DNA of 64,000 bases from Limnohabitans sp. Rim28 (GCF_000293865.2 NZ_ALKN02000011.1:50427-114426), one strand, 5' to 3'; positions 8,629 through 18,268 are shown, counted from the first letter of the stretch. A program made the numbers and translations. Notes: generated from the sequence alone by a model not told the origin.

Positions 8629-10074
8629 TCAAACGCCTGGCGGGCGGCGGTTGATCAGTTCTGGGTTGGCTTTTTCGTAAGCGTGCGCCAACTTCAGCAG
8701 CGCCCAGTCGCCTTGTGGCTTGCCAATCAGCGCCAAGCCCATCGGCAGCCCGTTGGCGCCAAAACCGGCAGGCACGCTGATGGACGGCAAGCCTGCCAAA
8801 GTGGCGTAAATCACCACCTCCATCCAGCGGTGGTAAGTGTCCATGCTGCGGCCCGCAATGCTTTGCGGCCAGCGCAGGTTCACATCAAAAGGCCAAACCT
8901 GAGCCACCGGAATGGCCAGCACATCGAACTTTTCAAACAAAGCCAGCATGCTGTGGTGAAAACGCGTGCGGCTGGCGCTGGCGGCCATGAGTTGTGCCCC
9001 GGTCAGGGTGAGGTATTGTTCATGTTCCCACAGCGCTTCTGCTTTGATGTGCGCCCGGTTGGCCGGGTTGAGCCACAAAGGCGCGATGCGCGGCCCCACC
9101 AAGGCCTGGCGCCACACCAACCAGGTCTGCCAAATTTGCTCGGGCGGCATGCCCAGCTGGGCTTCGTCCACCGTGCAGCCCATGCCCGTGAAACTGTTCA
9201 AGGCGGTTTGGCACACCTCCAAAATGCCGTCTTCGATGGGCAAGTGGCCTTGCAGATCACCCAACCAACCCACGCGTTGGCCTTTCGGATCGCTGTCCAG
9301 CTTGCCTGCCAACAGGGCAGGGTCATCGGCCAGGCTCAGCGGACTGGCCGGGTGGGGGCCAGCCTGCACCGACAACAGCATGGCCAGGTCGGCCACATGG
9401 CGGGCCATGGGGCCTTCGGTGGCCAGTTGTGCCATGAAGACGTCTTGCGCAGGTTGCATCGGCACCCGCCCTTGCGAGGGGCGCATGCCAAACACATGGT
9501 TCCAGCCCGCCGGGTTGCGCAGGCTGCCCATGAAGTCCGAGCCATCGGCCACGGGCAGCAGGCGTTGTGCCAGTGCCACAGCTGCGCCACCGCTGCTGCC
9601 GCCGGCCGATTTACTCGGGTCCCAGGCGTTGCGGGTGGGGCCAAACACCTCGTTGAAGGTGTGCGAGCCCAGGCCAAACTCGGGCGTGTTGGTTTTACCG
9701 ATCACGATCGCGCCCGATGCCTTCATGCGCTGGGCCATGAGGCCATCTTCAGCGGCCACAACGTCCTTCATCAGGGGGCTGCCCAAGCTGGTGCGCAGGC
9801 CCTGCACGTTGGCCAAATCTTTGATGGCTTGGGGCATGCCGTGCATCCAGCCCATGGATTCGCCCCGCGCCAACTGCGCATCGCGTTCTTGAGCTTGGCG
9901 CAGCAAGGCCTCGGTATCGACACGGCTGACGATGGCATTGCTGCCCGGGTTGAACCGGTCCACCTGAGCCAGCGTGGCTTGCATCACCTCATGACAGGAC
10001 ACCTGCCGTTGCTGTATCGCACGAGACAAGTCTGTGGCGCTGAAATCGGTAATGTGTGTCGCTGAGGGTTTCAT
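8629..10074 (-). CDS. Amidase signature family hydrolase
   Basis: A 481-residue amidase-signature enzyme that hydrolyses a carboxamide to acid and ammonia through a Ser-cisSer-Lys triad. The catalytic Lys85 lies in MPQAIKDLANV, the cis-Ser in SAGGSSGGAA (Ser160/161) and the nucleophile Ser184 in DGSDFMGSLRNPAGW. The usual DTGGSIR around the nucleophile is DFMGSLR here, a variant that may reflect substrate pocket change. No signal peptide. It is divergent from the ABC transporter binding-protein gene 61 bases away, and a second amidase follows the transporter, so a shared role in amide use is plausible. Substrate unknown. Confidence 0.88.
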   Translation of the reverse strand: MKPSATHITDFSATDLSRAIQQRQVSCHEVMQATLAQVDRFNPGSNAIVSRVDTEALLRQAQERDAQLARGESMGWMHGMPQAIKDLANVQGLRTSLGSPLMKDVVAAEDGLMAQRMKASGAIVIGKTNTPEFGLGSHTFNEVFGPTRNAWDPSKSAGGSSGGAAVALAQRLLPVADGSDFMGSLRNPAGWNHVFGMRPSQGRVPMQPAQDVFMAQLATEGPMARHVADLAMLLSVQAGPHPASPLSLADDPALLAGKLDSDPKGQRVGWLGDLQGHLPIEDGILEVCQTALNSFTGMGCTVDEAQLGMPPEQIWQTWLVWRQALVGPRIAPLWLNPANRAHIKAEALWEHEQYLTLTGAQLMAASASRTRFHHSMLALFEKFDVLAIPVAQVWPFDVNLRWPQSIAGRSMDTYHRWMEVVIYATLAGLPSISVPAGFGANGLPMGLALIGKPQGDWALLKLAHAYEKANPELINRRPPGV

Positions 10075-10135
10075 CCTCTGATTTTTAGTGATACCGTTCG
10101 TTGGATCATGTCGCCCTATTGACTGGAGTGCTTTT

Positions 10136-11710
10136 ATGAAACGTCGTTCTCTTTTCGCCCTGGCTGCCTTGTCTGCTGCTTTGTTGAGCCCTTGGGCTGT
10201 TCAGGCGCAAACCAAGACCCTGAAGGTGGTGCCCCATGCCAACGTGACCATCCTGGACCCGGTCTGGAGCACGGCATTTGTCACCCGCAACCACGGTTAC
10301 ATGATTTATGACACCTTGTTCGGCACCGATCTGTCGGGCAAGGTCAAGCCCCAGATGGTGGACAAATGGACGGTCAGCAAAGACAACCTGACCTGGACAT
10401 TCAAACTGCGCGATGGCCTGGAGTTCCATGACGGCAAAGCGGTGACCAGCGAAGACGTGGTGGCCTCGATCAAGCGTTGGTCCAGCCGCGACAGTTTTGG
10501 CGGTGTGTTGGCCAAAAGCGTGGACAACTACAGCGCTCCCGACGCCAAGACCTTTGTCATCAAACTCAAGCAGCCTTTTGGTGTGATGCTGGAAGCCTTG
10601 GGCAAGCCCTCGTCCAACGTGCTGTTCATCATGCCCGCGCGCATCGCGGCCACACCCGGCACCGAGCAGATCAAAGAGCATGTGGGCTCAGGCCCTTACC
10701 GCTTTGTGGCCGAAGAATACAAGCCCGGTGAGCGCTTGGTGTATGTCAAAAATGACAAGTACAAGCCGCGCGCTGAGGCGCCAGACGGCACGACCGGCGG
10801 CAAAACCGTGCATGTGGACCGCGTGGAGTGGGTCATCATCCGTGACCCGCAAACCCAGTTCAATGCCTTGGTGGCGGGCGAGGTCGACATCGTCGAGCAG
10901 CCCACCTTTGAACAGTACTCTTCTTTGAAGGCGCAAAAAGACATCCAGATCGTGGATGCACAGCCGGCTGGTTTGCAGTTCATTTTCCGCTTTAACCACC
11001 TGCACGCACCTTTCAACAACGTCAAGGTCCGCCAAGCGGCCATGGTCGCTTTGGGTCAAGAGGCGCACCTGAAAACCCAGGTGGGTGCACCCGGCATGTT
11101 TGCTTTTTGCAAGAGCATCTACCCCTGCGGCACGCCGCTGGCCAGCGACAAGATGGGCATCTACACCGGCATGGCCGACCCCAAAAAGGCCGCCCAAATG
11201 CTGAAAGAAGCCGGCTATGACGGCACCCCCGTGCTCTTGATGCGCCCGACCGATCTGGCCTCGATCGCCAAACTGCCTTTGGTGGCCAAGCAGCAACTGG
11301 AAGCTGCTGGTTTCAAAGTGGACATGCAGCAAATGGATTGGGCCACGCTGGTGGCACGCCGTGCCAAAAAGGATGCCCCAGCGCAAGGCGGCTGGAACGC
11401 GTTCATGACGGCCTGGACGGCTGGCGACATCCTGAACCCCTTGACCATGGCCATGATGAACGCGGCGGGCGACAAAGGCTGGTTCGGTTGGCAGGATGAC
11501 AAGCAGATCGAGGATTTGAAGGTCAAGTTCGCCCAGGCCACCAACGATGCGCAAAAGAAGCAGTTTGCCGAGCAAATTCAATTGCGCGCCATGGAGACCG
11601 CATCGCACGTGCCATTGGGTCAGTACTTCAACCCAGCGGCGCTGCGCAAAAACATCTCAGGTCTGGTGCCTGCAGGTGCTCAGGTTTACTGGAACATCAA
11701 GAAAAATTGA
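10136..11710 (+). CDS. Peptide/nickel-type ABC transporter substrate-binding protein (SBP family 5)
   Basis: Periplasmic receptor of 524 residues. It begins with a Sec signal peptide MKRRSLFALAALSAALLSPWAVQAQ, cleaved after residue 24, and has the SBP-5 pattern: ILDPVWSTAFVTRNHGYMIYDTLFG, WTFKLRDGLEFHDGKAVTSEDV and GSGPYRFVAEEYKPGERL. The start ATG follows GGAG. It heads an operon with two permeases, a double ATPase and an M81 metallopeptidase. The ligand may be a di- or oligopeptide, a modified peptide or another amide; family 5 proteins are too varied to tell. A GC-rich hairpin after its stop codon may raise its expression relative to the permeases. Confidence 0.9.
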   Translation: MKRRSLFALAALSAALLSPWAVQAQTKTLKVVPHANVTILDPVWSTAFVTRNHGYMIYDTLFGTDLSGKVKPQMVDKWTVSKDNLTWTFKLRDGLEFHDGKAVTSEDVVASIKRWSSRDSFGGVLAKSVDNYSAPDAKTFVIKLKQPFGVMLEALGKPSSNVLFIMPARIAATPGTEQIKEHVGSGPYRFVAEEYKPGERLVYVKNDKYKPRAEAPDGTTGGKTVHVDRVEWVIIRDPQTQFNALVAGEVDIVEQPTFEQYSSLKAQKDIQIVDAQPAGLQFIFRFNHLHAPFNNVKVRQAAMVALGQEAHLKTQVGAPGMFAFCKSIYPCGTPLASDKMGIYTGMADPKKAAQMLKEAGYDGTPVLLMRPTDLASIAKLPLVAKQQLEAAGFKVDMQQMDWATLVARRAKKDAPAQGGWNAFMTAWTAGDILNPLTMAMMNAAGDKGWFGWQDDKQIEDLKVKFAQATNDAQKKQFAEQIQLRAMETASHVPLGQYFNPAALRKNISGLVPAGAQVYWNIKKN

Positions 11711-11715
11711 TTCGG

Positions 11716-11737
11716 GTCGGCACGCCCGCGTGCCGAC
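11716..11737 (+). terminator. Intra-operon hairpin after the binding-protein gene
   Basis: GTCGGCACG pairs perfectly with CGTGCCGAC around a CCCG tetraloop. Only three T residues follow, so it is more likely a partial terminator or 3' stabilising hairpin than a full stop. This is a common arrangement that gives more binding protein than permease. Confidence 0.65.
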
Positions 11738-11769
11738 TTTGAACGCCTTGCCGCGTTACGAAAGCCCCC

Positions 11770-12723
11770 ATGTTGCGTTTTTTGATGCAGCGATTGCTGT
11801 CGCTGATCCCTGTCTTGTTGACGGTGGCTGTGGTGGTCTTCCTGATCTTGCGTCTCACGCCGGGCGATCCTGCGGCGGTGATTGCGGGCAACAACGCCAC
11901 CAACGAAGACATTGACCGGATCCGCGAGCAATTGGGTTTGAGCCAGCCCCTTTGGACGCAATTTTGGATCTGGTTCAGCGGCGTGCTCCAGGGTGATTTG
12001 GGGTATTCCTTTTACCTGGGCAAGCCGGTGTTGGAACTCATTGGCCAGCGCATCGAGCCCACCTTGTCGCTGGCGGCGGGCACCATGTTCTTGGCCGTGT
12101 TGGTGGCGGTGCCTTTGGGCACCTTGGCGGCTTGGCGCATGGGCGGTTGGCTCGACCGCATCTTGTCGAGTTTTGCCGTGGCCGGCTTTTCGGTGCCGGT
12201 GTTTGTCATTGGTTATGTGCTGATCTACATCTTCGCCATCGAGCTCAAATGGTTCCCGGTGCAAGGCTACAAGCGGCTGTTGGGGCCTTCTTCTCAAGGC
12301 GTGGGCCCATGGGCTTGGCAACTGGTTTTGCCTTGGCTCAGTTTGGCCACCATTTATGTGGCCTTGATTGCCCGGGTCACGCGGGCCAGTGTGTCCGAGG
12401 CCCTGACCGAAGACTACATCCGCACGGCGCGTGCCAAAGGCGTGACCGAACAGGCTGTCTTGATGCGCCATGCGCTCAGCAACGCGGCTGTGCCCATCGT
12501 CACCGTCATTGGCATCGGTGTGGCTTTGCTGATTGGTGGCGTGGTGGTGACCGAGACGGTCTACGCCATCCCCGGTTTGGGCTCGCTGACCGTGGATGCG
12601 GTGCTCAACCGAGACTTTCCGGTCATTCAGGGTGTGGTCTTGTTTTTCAGTGCCCTGTATGTGCTGATCAATTTGCTGGTGGACTTGAGCTATTTGTGGC
12701 TCGACCCGCGCATTCGGTACTGA
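11770..12723 (+). CDS. ABC transporter permease, DppB family
   Basis: Inner-membrane permease subunit of 317 residues with about six transmembrane helices. The N-terminal signature MLRFLMQRLLSLIPVLLTVAVVVFLILRLTPGDPA is typical of DppB/OppB. The EAA loop that docks the ATPase reads RTARAKGVTEQAVLMRHALSNA near residues 218-240. It lies second in the operon, 59 bases after the binding-protein gene, and its stop codon overlaps the start of the next permease (TGATG), suggesting translational coupling. Confidence 0.93.
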   Translation: MLRFLMQRLLSLIPVLLTVAVVVFLILRLTPGDPAAVIAGNNATNEDIDRIREQLGLSQPLWTQFWIWFSGVLQGDLGYSFYLGKPVLELIGQRIEPTLSLAAGTMFLAVLVAVPLGTLAAWRMGGWLDRILSSFAVAGFSVPVFVIGYVLIYIFAIELKWFPVQGYKRLLGPSSQGVGPWAWQLVLPWLSLATIYVALIARVTRASVSEALTEDYIRTARAKGVTEQAVLMRHALSNAAVPIVTVIGIGVALLIGGVVVTETVYAIPGLGSLTVDAVLNRDFPVIQGVVLFFSALYVLINLLVDLSYLWLDPRIRY

Positions 12724-13607
12724 TGCCCATGAAACCCTTGGCTTCTCAATTGCTGGCCAACACCTCCATACGTTTTGGGGCAGGGGTGTTGGGTCTGTTG
12801 CTCCTGATCGCAGGTTTGGCCCCTTGGATGGGCACGGTTGACCCTGCAGCCATGGATTCGGGCCACATCAACACCTTGTCGGGCACCGTGGGTGCGTTTG
12901 CGCTGCTGGACGGCACCAGCGTGGCCCACACCTTCTGGATGGGTTCTGACAACTTTGGGCGCGACATTTACAGCCGGGTTTTGTACGGCACGCGGGTGTC
13001 TTTGTTGGTGGGCTTGTTCACTGCCGTGGCCGCCTTGTTGGTGGGCGGCACCTTGGGCATGTTGGCCGGTTATTTTCGGGCACTTGATGCGGTGTTGATG
13101 CGCTTCATGGACGGCTTGATGGCCATCCCCGCCATCTTGTTGGCGATCGCTTTGGTGGCCGCTTTGGGCGCGCAGTTGTGGACCGTGGTGGTGGCCATCG
13201 CCGTGCCCGAAATCCCGCGCGTGACCCGCTTGGTGCGGTCCTTGGTCTTGTCTTTGCGCGAAGAACCCTTTGTCGAGGCGGCGCGTGCTTTGGCCACGCC
13301 CACGCCCGTCATTTTGTGGCGGCATATCTTGCCCAATGCCATGGCGCCTTTGATCGTGCAGGGGACCTTCATTGCGGCCAGTGCGGTGTTGACCGAGGCC
13401 ATTTTGAGCTTTTTGGGGCTGGGCTTACCGGCCGACATTCCGACCTGGGGCAACATCATGGCCGAGGGCCGGGTGCAGTTCAGTCAGTACCCGGGCAATG
13501 TGCTGTACCCGGCTTTGTTTTTGGTGCCCACGGTGCTGGCGGTGAATTTGTTGGGCGATGGTTTGCGCGACGTGCTCGACCCCAAGTTTGCCAAAAGGGG
13601 GGCGTGA
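12723..13607 (+). CDS. ABC transporter permease, DppC family
   Basis: Second inner-membrane permease, 294 residues if translation starts at the ATG that overlaps the dppB-like stop (a second ATG two codons later is equally possible). It has the DppC hallmarks GSDNFGRDIYSRVLYGTRVSL, FMDGLMAIPAILLAIALVA and an EAA loop EAARALATPTPVILWRHILPNA. It pairs with the preceding permease to form the channel. The stop again overlaps the start of the ATPase gene (TGATG), so all three are coupled. Confidence 0.92.
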   Translation: MPMKPLASQLLANTSIRFGAGVLGLLLLIAGLAPWMGTVDPAAMDSGHINTLSGTVGAFALLDGTSVAHTFWMGSDNFGRDIYSRVLYGTRVSLLVGLFTAVAALLVGGTLGMLAGYFRALDAVLMRFMDGLMAIPAILLAIALVAALGAQLWTVVVAIAVPEIPRVTRLVRSLVLSLREEPFVEAARALATPTPVILWRHILPNAMAPLIVQGTFIAASAVLTEAILSFLGLGLPADIPTWGNIMAEGRVQFSQYPGNVLYPALFLVPTVLAVNLLGDGLRDVLDPKFAKRGA

Positions 13608-15235
13608 TGAACACGGTGTCCATCCCTGTGCCGGTGTTGTCCATCCGCGATTTGTCGGTCTCTTTGCCCCCAGGGGGTGACCGTGCGCATGCGGTGCACC
13701 GGGTGTCGCTCAACATCCTGCCAGGTCAGACCTTGTGCGTGGTCGGCGAGTCGGGTTCGGGCAAGTCGGTCATGGCCACCACCGTGATGGGCTTGTTGGC
13801 CAAAGAACTCCAACCCAGTGGCGGCGACATCGTCTTGCAAGGCGAGTCTTTGTTGGGCGCATCGGCCGCGCGTTTGAGGGCCTTGCGCGGGCGCAGCATG
13901 GGCATGGTGTTCCAAGAACCCATGACCGCGCTCAACCCGGTGATGACCTGTGGTGACCAAGTCGACGAGCTGCTCTCGACCCACACCGATTGGCCAGCGG
14001 CACAACGCCGCGCCGAGATTTTGCGCATTTTTGAGCGGGTGCGCCTGCCTGACCCCGAACGCATGCTGCGCAGCTACCCGCACCAGCTCAGCGGAGGGCA
14101 GCGTCAGCGCATCGTGATCGCCATGGCCGTGGTGCTCAAGCCCGCACTCATCATTTGCGACGAGCCCACCACCGCGCTGGATGTGACCACGCAAAAAGAA
14201 ATTTTGCGCTTGATCGCCGATCTGCAAACCGAGCAAGGCAGTGCCGTGCTCTTCATCACCCACGACATGGGCGTGGTGGCCGAGATCGCCGACGAAGTGT
14301 TGGTGATGAACCAGGGCGAAGCCGTCGAGGGCGGTCCGTGCGAGCAGGTCTTGCGCCGCCCCAAGGCCGACTACACCCGGCAGTTGCTGTCGGCCGTGCC
14401 AGGCATGACGCCGCCTGCCGCCAAGCCGGCTTTCAGTGGCCCTGCACTGTTGACCGGGCAAGGTGTGGGTAAAACCTATGCCAGCCGCGACTGGCTGGGG
14501 CGCAACCGCGCCACCGCCGCTTTGCAAAATGCCGATGTGGCGGTGCGTGCGGGCGAGACGGTGGGCATTGTGGGCGAGTCGGGGTCGGGCAAGTCCACCT
14601 TGGCCCGTTGCCTGATCCGCTTGATCGATCCGACCGAGGGCCAGATTTTGTGGGGTGAGCACGAAGTGGCGACCTTGCCCGAGGCCCGTTTGCGGCCTTT
14701 GCGCAACCGGGTGCAGGTGGTGTTCCAAGACCCCAACCGATCACTCAACCCGCGCCGCACCGTAGGCCAGTCGATGGTGGAGGGGGCCATGAACTTTGGT
14801 CAGTCCAGAGCGCAGGCCGAAGCTTTGGCGGCGGAATTGATGGCGCAGGTGCGTTTGCCGGTTGAAGCTTTGCAGCGCTACCCCAGCCAGTTCAGTGGCG
14901 GCCAACGGCAGCGCTTGGCCATTGCCCGTGCGCTGGCATGCCGGCCCCAAGTGCTGGTGGCCGACGAAGCCGTCAGCGCTTTGGATGTGAGCGTGCAGGC
15001 GCAGATCCTCAATTTGCTGCGAGAAATTCAGGGCCGTTTGGGCTTGGGTTTGTTGTTCATCACGCACGACTTGCGTGTGGCCGCCCAGTTGTGCGATCGC
15101 GTCATCGTGATGCACCAAGGCCGCATCGTCGAGGAAGGCCCGACGGCCGAGTTGTATGCCAACCCCCAACAAGACTACACACGCCGTTTGCTTTTTGCTG
15201 CACCCGCAGCCTTGCCGCCACTTGAACCCGTTTGA
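13607..15235 (+). CDS. Fused double ATP-binding protein of the peptide ABC transporter (DppDF/YejF-type)
   Basis: A 542-residue cytoplasmic ATPase carrying two complete nucleotide-binding domains, equal to DppD plus DppF in one chain. Domain 1 has Walker A GESGSGKS (about 42-49), signature LSGGQRQR and Walker B ALIICDEPTTALD. Domain 2 has a second GESGSGKS, signature FSGGQRQR and Walker B VLVADEAVSALD. In domain 2 the usual Pro after DE is Ala (DEAVSALD), a common tolerated change. Both domains end with the oligopeptide-transporter C-terminal extension (DYTRQLLSAVP, DYTRRLLFAAP). The start ATG overlaps the permease stop. Confidence 0.93.
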   Translation: MNTVSIPVPVLSIRDLSVSLPPGGDRAHAVHRVSLNILPGQTLCVVGESGSGKSVMATTVMGLLAKELQPSGGDIVLQGESLLGASAARLRALRGRSMGMVFQEPMTALNPVMTCGDQVDELLSTHTDWPAAQRRAEILRIFERVRLPDPERMLRSYPHQLSGGQRQRIVIAMAVVLKPALIICDEPTTALDVTTQKEILRLIADLQTEQGSAVLFITHDMGVVAEIADEVLVMNQGEAVEGGPCEQVLRRPKADYTRQLLSAVPGMTPPAAKPAFSGPALLTGQGVGKTYASRDWLGRNRATAALQNADVAVRAGETVGIVGESGSGKSTLARCLIRLIDPTEGQILWGEHEVATLPEARLRPLRNRVQVVFQDPNRSLNPRRTVGQSMVEGAMNFGQSRAQAEALAAELMAQVRLPVEALQRYPSQFSGGQRQRLAIARALACRPQVLVADEAVSALDVSVQAQILNLLREIQGRLGLGLLFITHDLRVAAQLCDRVIVMHQGRIVEEGPTAELYANPQQDYTRRLLFAAPAALPPLEPV

Positions 15236-15275
15236 GGCCGTTCGAATCCTGTCCGAATCTTGATTGCTTCCCGCC

Positions 15276-16775
15276 ATGACCCGTATCCTGATCGCTGGCT
15301 ACCAGCACGAGACCAACACCTTTGCCCCCAGCTTGGCCGATTGGGCCGCTTTCCAAACCGGTGAGGCCTTTCCGGCCTATGTGCGCGGGCAGGCCATGCT
15401 CGATCAGATGAGCGGCGTGAACATCCCTGCGGGCGGTTTCATCGACGCGGCCCGCCGCGAAGGCTGGCAGCTGGTGCCTTCGGCTTGGGCCGGGGCCACG
15501 CCATCGTCGTATGTCACGCGTGACGCTTTTGAGCGCATTTGCAGCGCCATTTTGGAAGACGTCCGTGCCGCCATGGTGCAGGGCTTGGACGGCGTGTACC
15601 TGGACCTGCACGGTGCGGCTGTGGCCGAAAACGCCGACGACAGCGAGGGCGAGTTGATCGCCCGCATCCGTGCTGTGGTGGGGCCCCGTGTGCCCATCGT
15701 GGCCAGCCTGGACCTGCACGCCAATGTGACCGAGCGCATGCTGCGCGTGTCCGATGGCCTGGTGGCTTACCGCACTTACCCGCACATTGACATGGCCGCG
15801 ACCGGCGAACGCGCCGCCATCTTGCTGCGCGAGCATTTGCGCGCAGGCGCCAAACGCCCAGTGCAGGCACGTCGCCTGCCGTTTTTGATTCCGCTCAATG
15901 CGCAAAGCACTTGGATGGCCCCGGCCAAGGACCTTTACGAAGAGATGATCGCGCTGGAAACGCAGACAGGCTGCATGCTCAGTTTTTGCATGGGCTTTCC
16001 AGCGTCCGACTTTGACGAGTGTGGCCCCGTGGTCTGGGGCCACGGCCCTCAAGCTGAAATGGCGGTCCAGCGATTGTTTGAACGCGTGGCCGAACCCGGC
16101 CAGTGGCGCCCCGATGTGCTGCCCGCCCGCGAAGCCGTGACGCAGGCTTTGGCCACCGCCGACGTGTCTTCAGCCCCCGTGGTGATGGCCGACACGCAAG
16201 ACAACCCGGGGGCGGGTGGCGACAGCAATACCACGGGCATGCTGCATGCTTTGTTGCAGCAAGGCGCGGGTCAGCGCTGGCCCGGCCAAGTGGCGCTGGG
16301 TTTGTTGTACGACCCCGAGGCCGCGCGCATGGCCCACGCCGCAGGGGTGGGTGCCAGCTTGCAATTGGCCTTGGGCAAAGCCGTGCCCACCTTCACCGGT
16401 GAGCCGAGTGATCCGCCTTTGCAAGGGCGCTTCACGGTGCGCGCTTTGGGGGCAGACGACTGCGAACTCAAAGGCCCGATGATGACCGGCATGAAGGCCC
16501 ACATCGGCCCTTGCGCCTGCCTGGAAATCGACGGTGTGCTGATCGCCGTCGCCAGTGGCAAGATGCAAATGCTGGACCGCGAGCTGTTCCGTGCCGTGGG
16601 CATCCACCCCGAGCAGATGAAGCTCTTGGTGGTGAAAAGTTCCAACCATTTCCGCGCCGATTTCACGCCCATTGCCAGCCGTGTGCTGGTGGCCAAAGCG
16701 GCTGGGCCCATGGCCGCCGACCCGGGCGATTTGCCTTGGAAAAAACTCAGTCCCCACACCCGCACCCGACCCTGA
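15276..16775 (+). CDS. M81 family metallopeptidase (MlrC-like)
   Basis: A 499-residue member of the family founded by microcystinase C (MlrC), Zn enzymes that cut linearised peptides or other amides. The start MTRILIAGYQHETNTFAP is the family signature, and likely metal-site motifs LDLHGAAVAE and SLDLHANVTERM follow. The last half carries the DUF1485-type domain with DTQDNPGAGGDSNTTGML and the C-terminal KSSNHFRADF. No signal peptide, so it would act on material after import by the ABC transporter encoded just upstream. Its stop lies within a 13-bp tandem repeat. True substrate unknown; members occur far beyond microcystin degraders. Confidence 0.88.
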   Translation: MTRILIAGYQHETNTFAPSLADWAAFQTGEAFPAYVRGQAMLDQMSGVNIPAGGFIDAARREGWQLVPSAWAGATPSSYVTRDAFERICSAILEDVRAAMVQGLDGVYLDLHGAAVAENADDSEGELIARIRAVVGPRVPIVASLDLHANVTERMLRVSDGLVAYRTYPHIDMAATGERAAILLREHLRAGAKRPVQARRLPFLIPLNAQSTWMAPAKDLYEEMIALETQTGCMLSFCMGFPASDFDECGPVVWGHGPQAEMAVQRLFERVAEPGQWRPDVLPAREAVTQALATADVSSAPVVMADTQDNPGAGGDSNTTGMLHALLQQGAGQRWPGQVALGLLYDPEAARMAHAAGVGASLQLALGKAVPTFTGEPSDPPLQGRFTVRALGADDCELKGPMMTGMKAHIGPCACLEIDGVLIAVASGKMQMLDRELFRAVGIHPEQMKLLVVKSSNHFRADFTPIASRVLVAKAAGPMAADPGDLPWKKLSPHTRTRP

Positions 16776-16796
16776 AACTTGGCCCTGAAACTTGGC
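16771..16796 (+). repeat. 13-bp tandem duplication across the M81 gene stop codon
   Basis: CCTGAAACTTGGC is present twice in direct tandem. The first copy contains the TGA stop of the M81 peptidase gene; the second lies just after it. It is probably a recent slippage duplication with no coding effect. Confidence 0.85.
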
Positions 16797-16855
16797 CTTG
16801 TCGCTCGGCTTTGAAGGGCTGGGCGTGACCCGACCCACCCAGACTGGAGATCCGC

Positions 16856-18268
16856 ATGAGCCCCACAGACCTGACCCAAACACCCGCCCATGAACTGCTG
16901 GCGCTGTACCGCAGCGGGCAGGCGTCGCCTGTGGACGTCACGCAGGCGGTGTTGCAGCGCATTGAGCGCATCAACCCGCAAATCAATGCCTTTTGCCTGG
17001 TGGATGACAAAGCCGCCTTGGCCAGTGCCCGTGCCAGTGAAGCCCGTTGGCAGGCGCACCGCCAGCAAGGCACGCCGGTGGGGGCGCTCGAGGGCGTGCC
17101 GGCCTCCATCAAAGACCTGATCTTGACCCGCGGCTGGCCCACCTTGCGCGGCAGCCGCACCATCGACCCCCAGCAGCCCTGGGAGGTGGATGCCCCGGCC
17201 ACGGCCCGCTTGCGCGAAGCGGGCGCGGTGCTGCTGGGCAAAACCACCACCCCCGAATTTGGGTGCAAGGGTGAGACCAATTCGCCCGCCACAGGCATCA
17301 CGCGCAACCCCTGGAACCTGAACCACACACCCGGCGGCTCCTCGGGTGGCACGGCAGCGGCCGTGGCTGCAGGTCTGGGGCCCTTGAGCGTGGGCACGGA
17401 TGGCGCGGGCAGTGTGCGCATCCCTGCGGCGTTTTGCGGCAACGTGGGCCTCAAACCCAGCTTTGGCCGTGTACCTGCTTACCCCTTGTCACCGTTTGGC
17501 TCGGTGGCCCATTTGGGGCCGCACACCATGAGCGTTCGCGATGCGGCCTTGATGATGAACGTGCTCAAGCAAGCCGACGCCCGCGATTGGACCTCGCTGC
17601 CGCCGGACGCGAGCGACTACACCGTGGGCCTTGAAGACGGCATCCGGGGCCTGCGCATCGCGTACTCGCCCACCTTGGGTTATGCCAACAATGTGCATCC
17701 CGAAATCGCTGCGGCGGTGAACGCGGCGGTTGGGCAACTGCAGGCCTTGGGTGCGCATGTGGAGCAGCTTGATCCGGGTTTTGAAGACCCGCTGGAGATC
17801 ACCACGGGCCTGTGGTTTTTAGGCGCACACACCGTGTGGCATGGCCTGAGCGCTGCCCAGCAGGCTGTGGCTGACCCGGATTTTCGGGCGGAGGCCGAAC
17901 TGGGTGCCCAACTGACCGCCTTGCAAGTTCAGCAATTGAACCAGCGCCGTGGTGTGTTGGGCTCGCACATGCGCCAGTTCATGCAGCGCTACGACCTTTT
18001 GGTCACGCCTTCGGTGTCGATTCCGGCTTTTGAGGCGCGCCCAGCCGGTACGGTACCCATGGACCCCGCCAGCATGCTGGGCTGGACGCCTTTCAGTTAC
18101 CCCTTCAACCTGACCCAGCAACCGGCCATCACCGTGCCCTGCGGCTTGACCCAAGCCGGCTTGCCCATGGGTTTGCAGATCGTGGGCCCGATGTTTGGCG
18201 ATGCCTTGGTGCTGCGTGCCGCGCGGGCCTATGAATCGGTGCAGCCGGTCATGCGCCCCCAGCTCTGA
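16856..18268 (+). CDS. Amidase signature family hydrolase (second copy in cluster)
   Basis: A 470-residue amidase, co-directional with the peptide transporter and M81 peptidase and 80 bases after the latter. The Ser-cisSer-Lys triad is complete: Lys86 in VPASIKDLI, the cis-Ser in TPGGSSGGTAA (162/163) and the nucleophile Ser186 in GTDGAGSVRIPAAF. The surroundings match GatA-like acylamidases more closely than the first amidase in the window does. It is not GatA itself, because no gatB or gatC is nearby. A cytoplasmic role in hydrolysing an imported amide is the contextual inference. Confidence 0.9.
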   Translation: MSPTDLTQTPAHELLALYRSGQASPVDVTQAVLQRIERINPQINAFCLVDDKAALASARASEARWQAHRQQGTPVGALEGVPASIKDLILTRGWPTLRGSRTIDPQQPWEVDAPATARLREAGAVLLGKTTTPEFGCKGETNSPATGITRNPWNLNHTPGGSSGGTAAAVAAGLGPLSVGTDGAGSVRIPAAFCGNVGLKPSFGRVPAYPLSPFGSVAHLGPHTMSVRDAALMMNVLKQADARDWTSLPPDASDYTVGLEDGIRGLRIAYSPTLGYANNVHPEIAAAVNAAVGQLQALGAHVEQLDPGFEDPLEITTGLWFLGAHTVWHGLSAAQQAVADPDFRAEAELGAQLTALQVQQLNQRRGVLGSHMRQFMQRYDLLVTPSVSIPAFEARPAGTVPMDPASMLGWTPFSYPFNLTQQPAITVPCGLTQAGLPMGLQIVGPMFGDALVLRAARAYESVQPVMRPQL

